DNA from: Nitrososphaerota archaeon
Lineage (GTDB): Archaea > Thermoproteota > Nitrososphaeria > Nitrososphaerales > UBA183
NCBI GenBank assembly: GCA_029784825.1
Contig: JAFMAU010000052.1
Coordinates: forward strand, 1 to 12,760
DNA: 12,760 bases
Reading direction: 5' to 3'
This document shows positions 12,440 through 12,760 of the stretch, in pieces. Each line of letters begins with the position of its first letter. Within the stretch, counting starts at the first letter, position 1. The notes beneath the pieces are model-generated. The model worked only from the letters and a program-made list of their open reading frames with translations. It did no database searches and was not told the origin of the DNA. Position numbers and translations under genes: made by a program.

Positions 12440-12512
12440 GTGAGCTTCGAACGCCTCCTCGACCAGGCGGGCAGCTTCAAGCGCCTCTTCGCCATGGCGA
12501 AGAAGGGCGGGG
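12440..12512 (+). CDS. 5' fragment of an unrecognised gene, interrupted by sequence change
   Basis: GTG 12440 follows a well-placed TATA box and begins a plausible protein, SFERLLDQAGSFKRLFAMAKKG, which I do not recognise. The frame stays open to the window end (107 codons). From about codon 24, however, it becomes Pro/Ser/Ala/Arg-rich sequence typical of an antisense shadow, and the base composition changes. The genuine gene is probably cut near 12510-12525, either by a real rearrangement or by a chimeric join. The end coordinate is approximate. Confidence 0.35.
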
Positions 12513-12520
12513 CGGTGGCG

Positions 12521-12759
12521 CCATGGACCCCGTCCCAGGGGCGGTCCAGGACGTCGGCCATGGAGGTGTTGGCCTCGGCCATGGAGGGGAGGTTCATCTT
12601 CTCCACCCCCACGGCCACCGCCACGGCCGCGCCCAGCAGGGCGGCCAGCTCCCCCGCCAGGGGCACGGCCGGCTCCGCCTCTCGATGGCCGGGGCGGCCC
12701 AGCACCCGGGGCGGCTCCCCCGGGGCGGCCAGGGCCAGGGCGCCCACGTGGGGGACGTC
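12521..12759 (-). CDS. Fragment of a very high-GC reading frame, unrecognised, both ends missing
   Basis: Read on the minus strand from the right edge, this frame gives DVPHVGALALAAPGEPPRV... then LAGELAALLGAAVAVAVGVEKMNLPSMAEANTSMADVL... and RPWDGVHG. Nearly every third position is G or C and the composition looks like a real coding sequence from a GC-rich bacterium rather than the archaeal neighbours. The last 160 bases of the window have only 25 A or T bases by my count (about 84% GC). The left boundary near 12520 is approximate; beyond it the frame is only a shadow of the gene at 12440. I do not recognise the protein. Confidence 0.35.
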
Positions 12760-12760
12760 C

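Overview
The window reads as a stretch of archaeal chromosome, most likely from a high-GC member of the Thaumarchaeota/Nitrososphaeria. The evidence is an archaeal elongation factor 1-alpha whose first GTP-binding motif is GHVDNGKST (the Asn is a thaumarchaeal trait) and a NirK-type copper nitrite reductase with a fused cupredoxin. Also pointing this way are a bacterio-opsin-activator (HTH_10) type regulator, a deazaflavin (F420)-type oxidoreductase, and archaeal promoters: A/T-rich TATA-like boxes lie 26-32 bases before most genes, and many genes start at or next to the predicted transcript start, often with GTG or TTG. The lineage assignment is an inference; no rRNA is present.

Layout, left to right. 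A CBS-less IMP dehydrogenase-family gene (minus strand) runs off the left edge and is divergent from an alpha/beta hydrolase. The hydrolase converges on a secreted protein with two PF03640-type repeats, a long Ser/Thr stalk and a Cys-Tyr-Tyr-Tyr-Cys-Pro tail. Two small membrane-protein genes follow. Next comes the membrane-anchored NirK-cupredoxin fusion (minus), divergent from a Cys-containing HTH_10 regulator. An F420-type oxidoreductase (minus), a small two-helix membrane protein and EF-1A (tuf) come next. Then follow another small membrane protein, an alpha-alpha toroid protein (minus), and a minus-strand ABC-2 transporter operon: ATPase, permease and a 51-residue membrane protein. A GrpB-family gene converges on a hemerythrin-domain gene. 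The right end holds the promoter and first codons of one more gene, then changes abruptly to about 84% GC sequence that looks like a foreign reading frame on the minus strand, possibly an assembly chimera.

How the genes may work together. Most are ordinary single genes. The best candidate for a functional unit is 1.85-5.38 kb: a secreted stalked protein, two tiny membrane proteins, an extracytoplasmic copper enzyme with its own electron-transfer domain, and a divergently transcribed regulator with a Cys cluster. This could be a cell-surface redox module, but the link rests on proximity only. The ABC ATPase and permease genes overlap by four bases and clearly form one transporter. Two convergent gene pairs end in the same CTAG, with both stop codons sharing it. 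No tRNA, rRNA, CRISPR array or insertion sequence was seen.
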